NCBI GenBank assembly: GCA_947630205.1
Contig: CANRGW010000082.1
Coordinates: forward strand, 1 to 5,843
Length of the DNA: 5,843 nt
Direction of reading: 5' to 3'
Source of the DNA: an uncultured Bacilli bacterium
GTDB lineage: Bacteria; Bacillota_I; Bacilli_A; RF39; UBA660
Shown: positions 5,754 to 5,843 of the stretch, piece after piece
How the letters are laid out: the number at the start of each line of letters is the position of its first letter
Numbering within the stretch: the first letter of the stretch is position 1
Notes under the pieces: generated by a model
Seen by the model: only the letters and a program-made list of their open reading frames with translations
What the model was told of the DNA's origin: nothing
Database searches by the model: none
Program-made: the position numbers and the translations under genes

Positions 5754-5843
5754 TGGAAGACTTATATAAGTATGAACGTGATTTAATTAGTAAAGGAATT
5801 AAATTAATTGGGGGAATTGATGAAGTAGGAAGAGGACCTTTAG
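5753..5843 (+). CDS. rnhB: Ribonuclease HII, N-terminal fragment (runs off right edge)
   Basis: The ATG at 5753 uses the last base of the yqeY stop (TAATG) and opens a frame to the window end, 30 codons: MEDLYKYERDLISKG followed by IKLIGGIDEVGRGPL. The GIDEVGRGPL block is the hallmark of bacterial RNase HII: its Asp and Glu are the first two catalytic metal-binding residues and GRG is the motif that reads the ribonucleotide-DNA junction. The preceding 'YE..L...G' is also typical. RNase HII nicks DNA 5' to misincorporated ribonucleotides and starts their repair. No separate ribosome binding site is visible, consistent with translational coupling to yqeY. Only the first 30 residues are in view, so completeness cannot be judged. 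Confidence 0.92.
   Translation, partial: MEDLYKYERDLISKGIKLIGGIDEVGRGPL

Noticed and set aside
1..5843. CRISPR array, insertion sequence, toxin-antitoxin, tRNA or rRNA
   Set aside because: On reading the window I found no regularly spaced repeats, transposase motifs, terminal inverted repeats, toxin-antitoxin signatures or structured RNA gene patterns.

Overview
The window is a very AT-rich, gene-dense, all-forward stretch of a low-GC Firmicutes-type chromosome. Three things point to the mollicute-like gut Bacilli (RF39/Erysipelotrichia-type lineages): the base composition; the well-formed AGAGGTGA/GGAGG-type Shine-Dalgarno sequences; and the first gene, whose 'YPSDYG ... W-[TS]-[LI]-[SA]-P ... 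GV-[RA]-PVL-x-LSS' C-terminal domain I associate with surface pseudopilin-like proteins of those bacteria. Tryptophan is read from TGG, no TGA interrupts any gene, and every visible stop is TAA or TAG. The lineage call is inference; there is no rRNA or other marker in the window.

Layout. (1) 2-580: the 3' end of a surface-type protein gene, closed by an intrinsic terminator at 604-639. (2) 648-2738: a promoter and priA, the replication-restart primosome helicase. Compared with ordinary PriA it lacks a block of about 39 residues between the zinc domain and the C-terminal helicase lobe. (3) 2769-3990: a strong promoter with a duplicated -35 element, a 5' leader hairpin, an excellent ribosome binding site and an ATG, then a run of seven G that puts the start out of frame with the rest of the gene. 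The rest is a sugar-transfer-associated ATP-grasp protein, a family usually tied to cell-surface polysaccharide. (4) 4008-5259: a near-consensus promoter, a two-gene unit of unknown function (a zinc-ribbon protein followed 10 nt later by a small acidic helical protein) and an intrinsic terminator. (5) 5284-5843: yqeY (GatB/YqeY-like) overlapping by one base the start of rnhB (ribonuclease HII), which runs off the right edge.

How the genes relate. priA, yqeY and rnhB are housekeeping genes; PriA and RNase HII both belong to replication and genome maintenance. The surface protein and the ATP-grasp gene are the cell-surface part. The zinc-ribbon pair is an uncharacterised transcription unit. The most interesting site is the G7 tract at 2899-2905. 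It could be a phase-variation switch, a programmed -1 frameshift site (its phase is exactly G_GGG_GGG), a fresh mutation or a base-calling error. I see no CRISPR array, insertion sequence, tRNA, rRNA or defence locus here.
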